Shown here one piece after another: positions 29,329 to 38,648 of a DNA stretch of 39,925 bases. How positions within the stretch are numbered: position 1 is the first letter of the stretch; every line of letters begins with the position of its first letter. Source of the DNA: Candidatus Heimdallarchaeota archaeon (GTDB taxonomy: Archaea; Asgardarchaeota; Heimdallarchaeia; Heimdallarchaeales; Heimdallarchaeaceae); NCBI GenBank assembly GCA_030611665.1, contig JAUWPI010000006.1:1-39925 (forward strand), written 5' to 3'. The notes below the pieces were generated by a model. The model worked only from the letters and a program-made list of their open reading frames with translations, was not told the origin of the DNA and ran no database searches. Position numbers and translations under genes: made by a program.

Positions 29329-29505
29329 TTTATTCCTATTTATTAGTTATATAAGCTTTGTTTCCTTCTCATTGAAAAAATAATTATTTTAAACTCTACA
29401 AGATTTATAAAATTTATTCCTCAATTTCATACTGTAATATGCTAATTTAAATATAAACAAATTTGTATAGATAAATTAATTTTCTTTTAAGAAAATAAAG
29501 GTGTT

Positions 29506-29643
29506 ATGAGCATTTCTTCTTCATCGAACAATTTTAAATTACTGCTTAGTTTTTGGTATTCTCTAAAGAAACTTTTTGTTGATTTAGTTTCATTAATCTT
29601 AAAAAAACAATCAGTAACATCTCAAGCAGAATATTTTTATTAA
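29506..29643 (+). CDS. possible small protein (45 aa)
   Basis: ATG ORF MSISSSSNNFKLLLSFWYSLKKLFVDLVSLILKKQSVTSQAEYFY with close AAGGTG upstream; no recognisable family. Confidence 0.2.
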   Translation: MSISSSSNNFKLLLSFWYSLKKLFVDLVSLILKKQSVTSQAEYFY

Positions 29644-29690
29644 GAGGAAATTAAATATATCTAATTCTTATCAGCTTAGGAGTTCTAGTT

Positions 29691-30143
29691 ATGAATAATT
29701 TGAAAGAAGAATTTCTTAAATGGATTGACTTTAAACCAAATGACTATCATCCTCTAGTTTGGATAAGAGGAGAACCAAAAATCGGCAAGAATGTATACAT
29801 AGGTTTCTTTACGATAGTAAATGCAAAAGAAAGTGAAGTTATAATAGGTGACGATTGTGATATAGCTCCTTTTGTGAGTATAAACTGTGCAGATAGTCAC
29901 AAACGTTGTATTGGCCTACAGGATCATATTGATAGAAAACCAATAATATTAGAAAACAATGTTTTTGTGGGGTCACAAAGTGTAATAAAACCTGGTGCTC
30001 ATATTGGGCATCATTCTGTAATAGCAGCAGGAACAATTGTAGATCCTGTCAAGATTCCACCCTATTCCTTGATTACAGGTAATCCAATGAAAATTAGGGA
30101 AGGATACTACAAAGAGAAATTAGCTGAAAAAAATTCTAATTAA
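29691..30143 (+). CDS. hexapeptide-repeat (LbH) acyltransferase
   Basis: IGKNVYIGFFTIVNAKESEVIIGDDCDIAPFVSINC...NNVFVGSQSVIKPGAHIGHHSVIAAGTIV...ITGNPMKI. Confidence 0.88.
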   Translation: MNNLKEEFLKWIDFKPNDYHPLVWIRGEPKIGKNVYIGFFTIVNAKESEVIIGDDCDIAPFVSINCADSHKRCIGLQDHIDRKPIILENNVFVGSQSVIKPGAHIGHHSVIAAGTIVDPVKIPPYSLITGNPMKIREGYYKEKLAEKNSN

Positions 30144-30146
30144 TTT

Positions 30147-31202
30147 TTATTCATCAGTTATTAGATCAAAATTTAAGGGGGTTCCTCTTATACAGTCTTC
30201 TTTAGCTTTTTTACCAATAATTTCGTTTAGTAATTTTGGTGGTAGTCCATCACTAGGTCTGATTGACCTTACATTTTCATGAGTAAAAGTTTCACCTTCT
30301 TTAATATCTTTGACAATAAAAAGTGAGCGTGCAAACTTTCTATTCTTTTGAGTTTTTTCTGTCAGGTCATAACTAACTTCACCAAGAGCTTTTTCAGCGT
30401 CTCTAATGGATTCTATTAAGGTTTTGAATTCAGTTGGTTCTAACGAAAAACTAGCGTCTGGCCCCCCTAACGTCCTATCTAGTATCAAGTGTTTTTCAAT
30501 TACACATGCACCTAAAGATGCTGCTGCTATGGGTACAGATACTCCTAAAGTATGATCAGACAAACCAACAAGACAATCGAATCTTTTTGAAAGATCTACC
30601 ATAGTTTTTAGGTTAACTTCCTCTAACGGGGTTGGGTATGAAGATGTACATTTAAGTAAGATAATATCATCATTTCCAACCTTTTTACAAGTTGCAATTG
30701 CCTCTTCTATTTCAGTTAATTTTGCAATTCCTGTAGAAATAATAATTGGTTTTCCTTTTGATGCTACATATTCAATAAGAGGTAAGTCGGTAATCTCAAA
30801 AGAAGCGATTTTATAAGCTGGAACGTTCATCTCTTCTAAGAAGTCAACTGCAGTTTTGTCAAAAGGAGAGGAAAAAAAGATAAGTCCTAGACTCTCAGCT
30901 ATTTGTTTTAATTTCGGTTGCCAATCCCATGGTGTGTAGGCTTCTTCATATAGCTGATAAAGTGTTTTTCCGTCCCAGATAGTATCGTGTTTAATTTTGA
31001 AATAATCATTATCACTATCTATCGTTATAGTATCTGGGGTGTACGTTTGTAATTTTATTGCATCTGCTCCTATCTCCTTAGCAGCTTCAATAGTCTTTGC
31101 TGCTAAGTCATAATCTTGCAAATGATTTGCAGAGAGCTCTGCAATGATAAATACAGGCTTTCCTTCCCCAATCAACTTGTTTCCAAACATTATTTGTTTC
31201 AT
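30147..31202 (-). CDS. pseI: pseudaminic acid synthase-type NeuB family enzyme with C-terminal SAF domain
   Basis: FIIAELSANHLQDYDLA; GLSDHTLGVSVPIAAASLGACVIEKHLILDRTLGGPDASFSLEPTEF; SAF domain KNRKFARSLFIVKDIKEGE...IRPSDGLPP. Confidence 0.93.
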   Translation of the reverse strand: MKQIMFGNKLIGEGKPVFIIAELSANHLQDYDLAAKTIEAAKEIGADAIKLQTYTPDTITIDSDNDYFKIKHDTIWDGKTLYQLYEEAYTPWDWQPKLKQIAESLGLIFFSSPFDKTAVDFLEEMNVPAYKIASFEITDLPLIEYVASKGKPIIISTGIAKLTEIEEAIATCKKVGNDDIILLKCTSSYPTPLEEVNLKTMVDLSKRFDCLVGLSDHTLGVSVPIAAASLGACVIEKHLILDRTLGGPDASFSLEPTEFKTLIESIRDAEKALGEVSYDLTEKTQKNRKFARSLFIVKDIKEGETFTHENVRSIRPSDGLPPKLLNEIIGKKAKEDCIRGTPLNFDLITDE

Positions 31203-31328
31203 TGTTTCACCTATATTTGATGCACAATTAAGTGAAGTTCTTGTTTTATATTCTTAAGTATCGTTATTAAAAGATTTTTAAATCAAGTGTAGATAATTAA
31301 GATGAAGCATTTCCTGAGATGAGTCTCA

Positions 31329-32102
31329 ATGAGTCAAAAAATCGTAGCTGTGGTACAAGCAAGAATGGGATCATCACGTTTACCTGGGAAATCTTTAGCA
31401 AAAATTGGTAATCTCTCACTTATTGAACTTGTAATGAAAAGAGTTACTCGTTCCAAATTAGTAGATGAAATTATATTGGCAACCACAGTAAATAATAACG
31501 ACGATATATTAGCTGAACATGTTACAGAATTGGGTTATAATGTTTATAGAGGATCAGAACTTGATGTTTTATCTAGATTTATTAATGCAGTGACATCATC
31601 TGAACCAACAGTAATTGTGAGAATAACTGGGGATTGCCCTTTAATTTCTCCTAAACTAATTGATAAAGCAATACAAAATTTCAACAATTCAAATGTCGAT
31701 TATTTATCTCTATCAATAGGTGAGGGTAAGGTTTTGGCCTATCCTAGAGGGTTTGATGTTGAGGTTACTAGTCTTGAAGCTTTAACAAACGCGTACAAGA
31801 GAGCTGAGAAAAAATATGAAAGAGAACATGTAATGCCCTATATTTATACACATCTTGAGGATTTTTCTATAAAGTATGTTGAGCCAGAAAAAATGTTCTC
31901 TAGACCCAGTTATCGATTGTGTGTAGATACTGAGAAAGATCTAAAATTGATAGAAGCAATGTATGAATTCTTTAAAGAAGATCTACTTCATCTCGATTAT
32001 AAAGAAATCATTGAATTTCTAGATATAAACCCAGAAGTAGTAAGAATAAATCAAGATGTAGAGCAGAAACACTTTACAGTTGTTGAAGATAAGTTAGAAT
32101 AA
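31329..32102 (+). CDS. pseF: SpsF/PseF-type cytidylyltransferase
   Basis: IVAVVQARMGSSRLPGKSLAKI; LATTVNNNDDILAEH; RITGDCPLISPKLID; YPRGFDVEV; RLCVDTEKDL. Confidence 0.88.
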   Translation: MSQKIVAVVQARMGSSRLPGKSLAKIGNLSLIELVMKRVTRSKLVDEIILATTVNNNDDILAEHVTELGYNVYRGSELDVLSRFINAVTSSEPTVIVRITGDCPLISPKLIDKAIQNFNNSNVDYLSLSIGEGKVLAYPRGFDVEVTSLEALTNAYKRAEKKYEREHVMPYIYTHLEDFSIKYVEPEKMFSRPSYRLCVDTEKDLKLIEAMYEFFKEDLLHLDYKEIIEFLDINPEVVRINQDVEQKHFTVVEDKLE

Positions 32103-32172
32103 GAAAAATTCAAATAACGAGTAGAAAATAATTTCTAAGGTAGAAAATAACAGTATTTGAGTGTGATTAGAT

Positions 32173-33210
32173 TTGAGCAATGTAGAAGACAAGATTTGGG
32201 AATGCATACAAGGTAAAGTGGTTTTAATAACAGGTGGAACAGGATTTTTAGGAAGATCTCTCACATCCCGAATCTTAAAATTTGAACCCCAATCGATACG
32301 AATCTTCAGTAGAGATGAAGTAAAGCACTATAGATTTAACAATATTTTTGGTGATAATCCTCTTATTCGAAATCTTATTGGTGACATTAGAGACCAAGAT
32401 AGAATATTCAGAGCTTCAAAAGATGTTGATATACTCATTCATGCAGCTGCTCTGAAACGAATTGATATGCTTGAATACAATGTATCAGAATCAATTAAAA
32501 CTAATGTAATTGGGTCATTAAACGTAGCTCAAGCAGCTGTTTCCAATGATATCTCTAAAGCACTTTTTATCTCCACTGACAAAGCTTGTTCTCCCCTTAA
32601 CTCATATGGAGCATGTAAATTATTAGGTGAAAGAATTTTTACCGAAATGAACTATAGTAAAGGAAAATCAAAAACAGTACTAAGTTCTGTAAGATATGGT
32701 AATGTATTAGCTAGCACAGGTTCTGTTATACCGTTCTTTAAAGAAATAATTAACAAAGGAGAAGAAATACCTTTAACCCATCCTGATATGACTAGATTTA
32801 TTATTACTGCTGAACAAGCCGTGGATTTAGTCATGAAGGCACTTCTCTACAATACTGGAGGAGAAGTAATGATTCCAATCCTACCATCAGTAAAGATAAT
32901 CCATTTAATTAATGCTATAAAAGAAGTAATGAATGTAAATAATGAGATTACAAATATAGGTTTGAGACCTGGTGAAAAAATACATGAAATTTTGATTAAT
33001 GATTACGAGATACCACAAACCTATAAATTCGAAGATGTATATATAATTTCATCTCTAATAGATAAGTATCAAAAAGGTCGCAAAAAACCTCTTTATATGC
33101 AACTCGGAGAAGCAATGATTAATAGTAAAATACAAGAATATTCATCAAATGATAATCTCATTTCTGAAGAAGAATTAGTTGATTTTCTTAAGAAACTAGA
33201 ATTGTTATAA
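32173..33210 (+). CDS. pseB: UDP-N-acetylglucosamine 4,6-dehydratase (PseB-like)
   Basis: KVVLITGGTGFLGRSL; ALKRIDMLEYN; FISTDKACSPLNSYGACKLLGE; VRYGNVLASTGSVIPFF; TTG start. Confidence 0.92.
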   Translation: MSNVEDKIWECIQGKVVLITGGTGFLGRSLTSRILKFEPQSIRIFSRDEVKHYRFNNIFGDNPLIRNLIGDIRDQDRIFRASKDVDILIHAAALKRIDMLEYNVSESIKTNVIGSLNVAQAAVSNDISKALFISTDKACSPLNSYGACKLLGERIFTEMNYSKGKSKTVLSSVRYGNVLASTGSVIPFFKEIINKGEEIPLTHPDMTRFIITAEQAVDLVMKALLYNTGGEVMIPILPSVKIIHLINAIKEVMNVNNEITNIGLRPGEKIHEILINDYEIPQTYKFEDVYIISSLIDKYQKGRKKPLYMQLGEAMINSKIQEYSSNDNLISEEELVDFLKKLELL

Positions 33211-33218
33211 GTGATATT

Positions 33219-34361
33219 ATGAAAATTCCATATGGAAAACAGTGGATAAACGATGAAGATATAGATACAGTTACAGAAGTAATGAAATCAGATTTTCTTA
33301 CAACTGGACCTACTGTAAAGAAGTTTGAAGATAAATTTTCCTCCATTGTAAGTTCAAAATACGCTGTTGCTGTTTCAAGCGGAACAGCTGCTCTCCATCT
33401 ATCTGCTCAAGTGCTAGATGTTAAAGAAAATTCTGAAGTTATCACTACACCAATGACTTTTGCAGCTACATCTAATTGCATCTTATATAATAAGGGAAAG
33501 GTTATTTATTCTGACATAACAGGAAGAGGTTTAATAAACCCTCAAGAAATAGAGTTACAAATTACTTCAGAAACTGTAGGGGTAATACCTGTTCATTATA
33601 TGGGATTACCAGCGGATTTAGAGCATATCTCAAAAATAGCTAAAGAGAATGATTTGTTTACAATAGAAGATGCATGTCACGCTTTGGGAGCAAAGTATAA
33701 AGACAGTAGAATAGGTGATTGTAAATATTCAGATCTTGCTGTATTTAGTTTTCATCCAGTAAAACACATTACAACAGGTGAAGGTGGTATAATTACCACA
33801 AATAGTAAATCACTGTACGATAAACTTCTACAGCTTCGCACTCATGGGATAACAAAGAATAAATCTAAATTTAAAACTGAACACACTGAACCATGGTATC
33901 ATGAAATGCATAATCTAGGTTTTAACTACAGATTAACTGATATACAAGCAGCACTTGGGTTAAGTCAATTATCTAGACTTGATGAATTTGTCCAAAGAAG
34001 AAGAGAAATTGCTAACAAATATTTGGACTTTTTTAATGAAATAGGAGACAATTTTGCAGAACCAATAACAGAAAGAGAAAGTGAATATAATTCCTATCAC
34101 TTATTCGTAATTAAATTAATGGATCCCAATAAGAGAAGATCGTTCTTTGAATACTTAATGAAAAAAGAGATCTACTGTCAAATTCACTATATACCTACTT
34201 ATTGGCATCCATATTATAGAGAAAATGGATATAATGGTTCAATATGTCCAAAAGCAGAGGATTTCTATAATAGAATCATCTCCTTACCTATGTATCCAGC
34301 TCTAGAAGATAACCAGTTGGAGTATGTTCTAGATTGCATTAAAGAGTTTCAAAAAATATGA
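33219..34361 (+). CDS. pseC: UDP-4-amino-sugar aminotransferase (DegT/PseC-like)
   Basis: MKIPYGKQWINDEDIDTVTEVMKSDFLTTGPTVKKFE; SSGTAALHLS; FSFHPVKHITTGEGG PLP-lysine; GFNYRLTDIQAALGLSQL. Confidence 0.93.
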   Translation: MKIPYGKQWINDEDIDTVTEVMKSDFLTTGPTVKKFEDKFSSIVSSKYAVAVSSGTAALHLSAQVLDVKENSEVITTPMTFAATSNCILYNKGKVIYSDITGRGLINPQEIELQITSETVGVIPVHYMGLPADLEHISKIAKENDLFTIEDACHALGAKYKDSRIGDCKYSDLAVFSFHPVKHITTGEGGIITTNSKSLYDKLLQLRTHGITKNKSKFKTEHTEPWYHEMHNLGFNYRLTDIQAALGLSQLSRLDEFVQRRREIANKYLDFFNEIGDNFAEPITERESEYNSYHLFVIKLMDPNKRRSFFEYLMKKEIYCQIHYIPTYWHPYYRENGYNGSICPKAEDFYNRIISLPMYPALEDNQLEYVLDCIKEFQKI

Positions 34362-34400
34362 TTTCATGAATTTCAATGAAATTAAGTTTTAATGTACAAG

Positions 34401-34410
34401 TTTTTAAATA
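34401..34410 (+). promoter_or_regulatory. TATA-box candidate
   Basis: tttttaaata centred about 26 bp upstream of ATG 34431. Confidence 0.5.
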
Positions 34411-34430
34411 ATGTTAAATGAATTATTCAG

Positions 34431-35216
34431 ATGAAAAATTTCCAGTTAGGCATTAAATTATGGTCTTCTAATGAGAACTCATTCCCAAAATGCTTAGAAT
34501 TATTAGAAAAAAATATTTTTGACTATGTAGAAATGTATGTTGTTCCAGGACAGAAATTGGTAAATGAATTAAAAAAATTTAACTCTCATGAAGTTATTTT
34601 GCATGGACCCTCTTACAATCACAGCTTCAATATTATAGATAAAAATAAGAACTATTTTAAGGGCTTAAAATCAGTTCTAGAGATTTCTAATATGGTCGAA
34701 AGTAAAAAAGTAATTTTTCATCCAGGTATTATCAATAATGAAACTATTCCAGATCCTCTTTCTTTGACTATATTGCACGTTGAAGAGATTCAAGCTATGG
34801 GTATAGAAGTGATTTTAGAGAATGTACCCCATATAGGAATTGATGGAAAAACAAAATTAGTAGCGGCAGAATTCAACGAATTTAAATTATTAAAAAAGAA
34901 GACAGACGCTCAGACTTGTATTGATGTTGCTCATACTATCGCAAGTGCAAATATATTTAAAGAAAATCCTTTACATTATTTTGAGAAATTTTTGGAATTA
35001 AATCCGATGATGATACATCTTTGTGATGGTGATTATAATTCTACAATTGATAGACATTTAGGATTTAACAAAGGAAATTTTCCTCTTGTTGAAATCATCA
35101 AAAGGATACCAGATAAAATAAAAATATCCTTGGAAACTCCAAAAGAAGATTTTGTCAACCTATCATCTGATATTCAGAATCTAAATATTTTCAAAGAAAC
35201 AATTGGATCACTATAG
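34431..35216 (+). CDS. TIM-barrel sugar isomerase/epimerase-like (AP_endonuc_2 superfamily)
   Basis: LGIKLWSSNENSF; EVILHGPSY; KVIFHPGI; IEVILENVPH; TCIDVAHTIASANIF; MIHLCDGDYN metal-ligand pattern; downstream of pseC. Confidence 0.75.
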   Translation: MKNFQLGIKLWSSNENSFPKCLELLEKNIFDYVEMYVVPGQKLVNELKKFNSHEVILHGPSYNHSFNIIDKNKNYFKGLKSVLEISNMVESKKVIFHPGIINNETIPDPLSLTILHVEEIQAMGIEVILENVPHIGIDGKTKLVAAEFNEFKLLKKKTDAQTCIDVAHTIASANIFKENPLHYFEKFLELNPMMIHLCDGDYNSTIDRHLGFNKGNFPLVEIIKRIPDKIKISLETPKEDFVNLSSDIQNLNIFKETIGSL

Positions 35217-35389
35217 ATTTTAGATATAGACCTTTAGTGATATCCAAAAGAAGTATTATCTAAACTTTTTCGCATAAAAAAGCCAGAAACCAACAATGTA
35301 CCAATTTCTGGAAGTGCTGATTTCATTGGAACTTTTTTTGATGTACTGGAAATAAGTTTAATATGTTAAATTTAAAGAAAACTAAAAAG

Positions 35390-37270
35390 CTAACTACGAT
35401 ACAAAATATTCTCTAATCTAAATGAGGGAAATTCACTTTTAGCTGTAGTTTTATTTTCATGTTTGAAATAGAATGTTTCTAGTTTAATTACATCTTGTTG
35501 AGATATGTTTGGGAGAGTTAGAGTTAAAAGAAAATCTATGTCGATCTGTGCTAATGCTCTCCCTTTTTCCATACTTTTAATATGATAAAGATTGTTGAAA
35601 TCTTGGGAGTTTAAAATACTAGATAATGCATAGATATTGAAAGAGCTATCTCTAAGTTTTAACGAATGTACATTATTCAAATGATAATACCCATTAGTAT
35701 CAACACTAGATATAATGTTATATCCAGTCTGTCGAATTAGAATTTTGGGATTTTCAATTATCTCTTTGTTATAGCCTCCTGACCAAAGATTCTTAGAATC
35801 AAGGTTCAGCCAGTTTCCTTTATAATTTATGTGAAAAGGGAGAACTTGACTGCTGGATATAATACCCCTTTTCCAATATTTTCCCTTTGATTCAGTTGCG
35901 ATTATATTTTTTTGTCCTATTCTGCTTCTGATCCCCGTATGGATTGTTGCAATATCAGTAATCTTTAAACTAGAAGTAGCTTCCCAATTGTAAATGAAAT
36001 TTTCATCTTCTTCATTGAAATACAAATGAAATCTGTTCAAAGGTGTATCATCAAATCTGTTTTGGAAGTTAGGATAAGATATCCAGTCACTATCTAAGAA
36101 ATCATTTTTAGAAGCAATTAGGTTAGCTGGAAACGCATCAGCTGTAACAATAACTGAACTGTCAGCTGTTCTCTTGAGAAATGATAGGGTAGGACGACCA
36201 ATAGTCACGTAGGAAAAAGGCTCAAAACCTAGCATGCTAAACTCTAGAATTCTTGTATTTTGAAGGATGAAAGATCTTATTTTAGAATAATACTTACCTA
36301 AAAGAAAAGAATCAGGAGTGATAATTCCAAGTATTCCACCATTCTTTAGTAATTTGATTGAACGCTCTATAAAGAGGGGATACATACTGAGCTTGTATTC
36401 AGCTGTAAGAAAATTATCGCGCAAGAATTTCTTATAATCATCATGATAGTTCTGTGCATTTCTCAAACCATAGACCATGTAGGGAGGATTGCTGACGATA
36501 ATGTCGAAACGGAAATCACTATCTGATGAATTAGATGGATGTGGAACAGGTTTAGAGAAAAATTCCAATTCCATATCTGAAGCAAAGTTAAAAGTTTCGG
36601 TTAGTAGAGAGTTACCTAACAAGAAATTACTAGAAAGATTAGGTAATGGCACATCTGGATAATGGAGAGATAGAAAGAAAGAAATTCTTAGTTTACAGAT
36701 GGCAAGCGCAATAGGATCTAAATCAAAGCCATAAAGGTTTGATGTGACAAATTTTAAGAAATCAGCTGATCGCAACTCTTGTTTTTCGAGGACATTTTCC
36801 CTGATATAGGATAAAATTGGTAAGATAAGATTCCCTGTTCCACAAGCAATGTCTGCTATGTGGATATGATTAAGTGATTTATCTCTATTTGAATTCTTAA
36901 AATGGTGAAAAGATTGTTTAACGATATATTGTGAAATGTATAAGGGAGTGAAAAACTGTCCTTTGCTTTTGAGGGATTGAGTTGTACAATTAATTGATGA
37001 TAGGTGGAATGGAGTAAGATGAGAAGAAGATAGATTTTCGTCTAAGGAAAAGTGAATCTTTTCTGGGATTGATGATAATTTGCTAGAAGTGTTAAAAAAG
37101 ATGTCGTGTAGAGGAGAATTTCGGAAAAAAGAAAGGAATTCTTCAGGTTTACTGGTATAATTAATTAAGTTGTGAAAAACATACAACCAAAGTTTGTTAG
37201 GATTCTTAAGATCATTATATCTCTTGGTTAGTTTCTTAAGAGGAAGATATGAAGAATTCTTATTTGTCAC
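35390..37270 (-). CDS. N6-adenine DNA methyltransferase (Eco57I/TaqI-like) with target-recognition domain
   Basis: KGQFFTPLYISQYIV; IADIACGTGNLILPIL; FDLDPIALAICKLRI; IVSNPPYMVYG (NPPY); LLKNGGILGIITPDSFL; C-terminal specificity-like region. Confidence 0.9.
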   Translation of the reverse strand: MTNKNSSYLPLKKLTKRYNDLKNPNKLWLYVFHNLINYTSKPEEFLSFFRNSPLHDIFFNTSSKLSSIPEKIHFSLDENLSSSHLTPFHLSSINCTTQSLKSKGQFFTPLYISQYIVKQSFHHFKNSNRDKSLNHIHIADIACGTGNLILPILSYIRENVLEKQELRSADFLKFVTSNLYGFDLDPIALAICKLRISFFLSLHYPDVPLPNLSSNFLLGNSLLTETFNFASDMELEFFSKPVPHPSNSSDSDFRFDIIVSNPPYMVYGLRNAQNYHDDYKKFLRDNFLTAEYKLSMYPLFIERSIKLLKNGGILGIITPDSFLLGKYYSKIRSFILQNTRILEFSMLGFEPFSYVTIGRPTLSFLKRTADSSVIVTADAFPANLIASKNDFLDSDWISYPNFQNRFDDTPLNRFHLYFNEEDENFIYNWEATSSLKITDIATIHTGIRSRIGQKNIIATESKGKYWKRGIISSSQVLPFHINYKGNWLNLDSKNLWSGGYNKEIIENPKILIRQTGYNIISSVDTNGYYHLNNVHSLKLRDSSFNIYALSSILNSQDFNNLYHIKSMEKGRALAQIDIDFLLTLTLPNISQQDVIKLETFYFKHENKTTAKSEFPSFRLENILYRS

Positions 37271-37406
37271 AGATTAAAAATTACAAGAGAAAATAAAAAT
37301 CTTATTGTCAGAACTGATAAGATTATTGAATGGGAAAAATGAAGTGAAGCAGATTAATGGACATATATATCCAGATAATGTACAGAGCTATATGTTAAAC
37401 GAAAGT

Positions 37407-37481
37407 ATTGAAAGTGATTGGAACTGACACTTAGATATACCTCATCTCTCAATTTACGGCGGTCATATTTTCACTTTCAAT
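37407..37481. repeat. 11-bp perfect inverted repeat (attgaaagtga ... tcactttcaat) in the divergent promoter region
   Basis: 37407-37417 and 37471-37481 between the methyltransferase and TFB. Confidence 0.6.
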
Positions 37482-37535
37482 CAACCGTCTCTGGTCATAT
37501 TTATAGTGCTTTTCGAATGTAATAGTAGAAAGAAT

Positions 37536-38468
37536 ATGTCAGAAACATTAATCATTGAAGATGAAATTGTTTGTGAAGAGTGCGGGAAAGCAACCCTAGT
37601 GGAAACTAGATCAGATGTTGTATGCCGAAACTGTGGTGTGGTTAAGGATAAGATTTATGAGGGTACACATTTCGTAGATCGATCAAGTGATTCTAGTCGC
37701 ATGGGGTCTCCTGAAAGTAGGAGAGGGAAATCAACTTACTTTAGATTTTACGATGCTTCTGTTGGTGTGAATAGAAGTAGATACAGACGCATGTACAATG
37801 CAGAGCATTCACTATACGATGCTATTCAAGAAAATAAGAGTCGACTACTTGGGATCTTAACACGAATTGGTTTAACTGAAAACCAGAAGAATGATATAAT
37901 GTTCGAGTTAAACAAAATCTACAATGATGCTAGACGATCTAATCAAAAAGTCACCAATATTTTTCTTATAGCTTGTGCTATAACTATTAAATATTTAAAG
38001 AACAAAGGACATGCAACCTCTATTTCAGACATTGTCAAAATATTCAAAGAACACAATTGCAAGCTTTCTGCAAAGGCAGTGAGAGATTATATCCTTGAAA
38101 ACAATATTAACTATACAGCTAATTCAGCTGAAGAGTTTGTTCCCAAATATATGGCTAAACTTCGTGCTAATCTTGTTTTTAGAGGTAAATTGCAGGCTCT
38201 CGACCCCAATGATGATCTCAAAGATGAAAAGGTACTGACAACTATTGAGAAGTTAGCTCTGAAACTTAGTCAGATAAAATCAAATGGACGAAAACCATCC
38301 ACTTTCAGCGTATCCTGTATTTTCCTTGCATCAAACTTAGTGGGATATAGATACATTGGGCAAGAACTGTTTACTAAAGAAGAAATATCTAGAGTATGTC
38401 AAATTCCAAGTACTACTCTTAGAGAACATTGTAGATTTTTAAATACTCATCTTCAAATGAAAATCTAA
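37536..38468 (+). CDS. tfb: transcription initiation factor IIB (TFB) paralogue, divergent
   Basis: Zn ribbon CEECGKATLVETRSDVVCRNCG; cyclin-like core repeats; ATG 37536 (MSETLIIEDE) preferred over GTG 37506. Confidence 0.88.
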   Translation: MSETLIIEDEIVCEECGKATLVETRSDVVCRNCGVVKDKIYEGTHFVDRSSDSSRMGSPESRRGKSTYFRFYDASVGVNRSRYRRMYNAEHSLYDAIQENKSRLLGILTRIGLTENQKNDIMFELNKIYNDARRSNQKVTNIFLIACAITIKYLKNKGHATSISDIVKIFKEHNCKLSAKAVRDYILENNINYTANSAEEFVPKYMAKLRANLVFRGKLQALDPNDDLKDEKVLTTIEKLALKLSQIKSNGRKPSTFSVSCIFLASNLVGYRYIGQELFTKEEISRVCQIPSTTLREHCRFLNTHLQMKI

Positions 38469-38648
38469 TAATTTTCATTTTTTTTGTTTTCTGTTTTTTT
38501 AGCTCCACTAAGCAAAATATACATTGAAATGATGTTTATTCTCCGTTTTATTAGTTTTATGGTAAGCTTCTGTTAGACTTCTATTAACAGTATAGATAAT
38601 TTTAAAACTCCTCTTTATTAAGTAGAATTAAAGAAAACACTGATTTAT

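Noticed and set aside
35283-35311. ccagaaa...tttctgg inverted repeat, plus an ~42-codon open frame without start (YPKEVLSKLFRIKKPETNNVPISGSADFIGTFFDVLEISLIC) between convergent genes
   Set aside because: 7-bp arms with a 15-nt loop are within chance for AT-rich DNA; possible terminator or gene relic but no homologue recognised.
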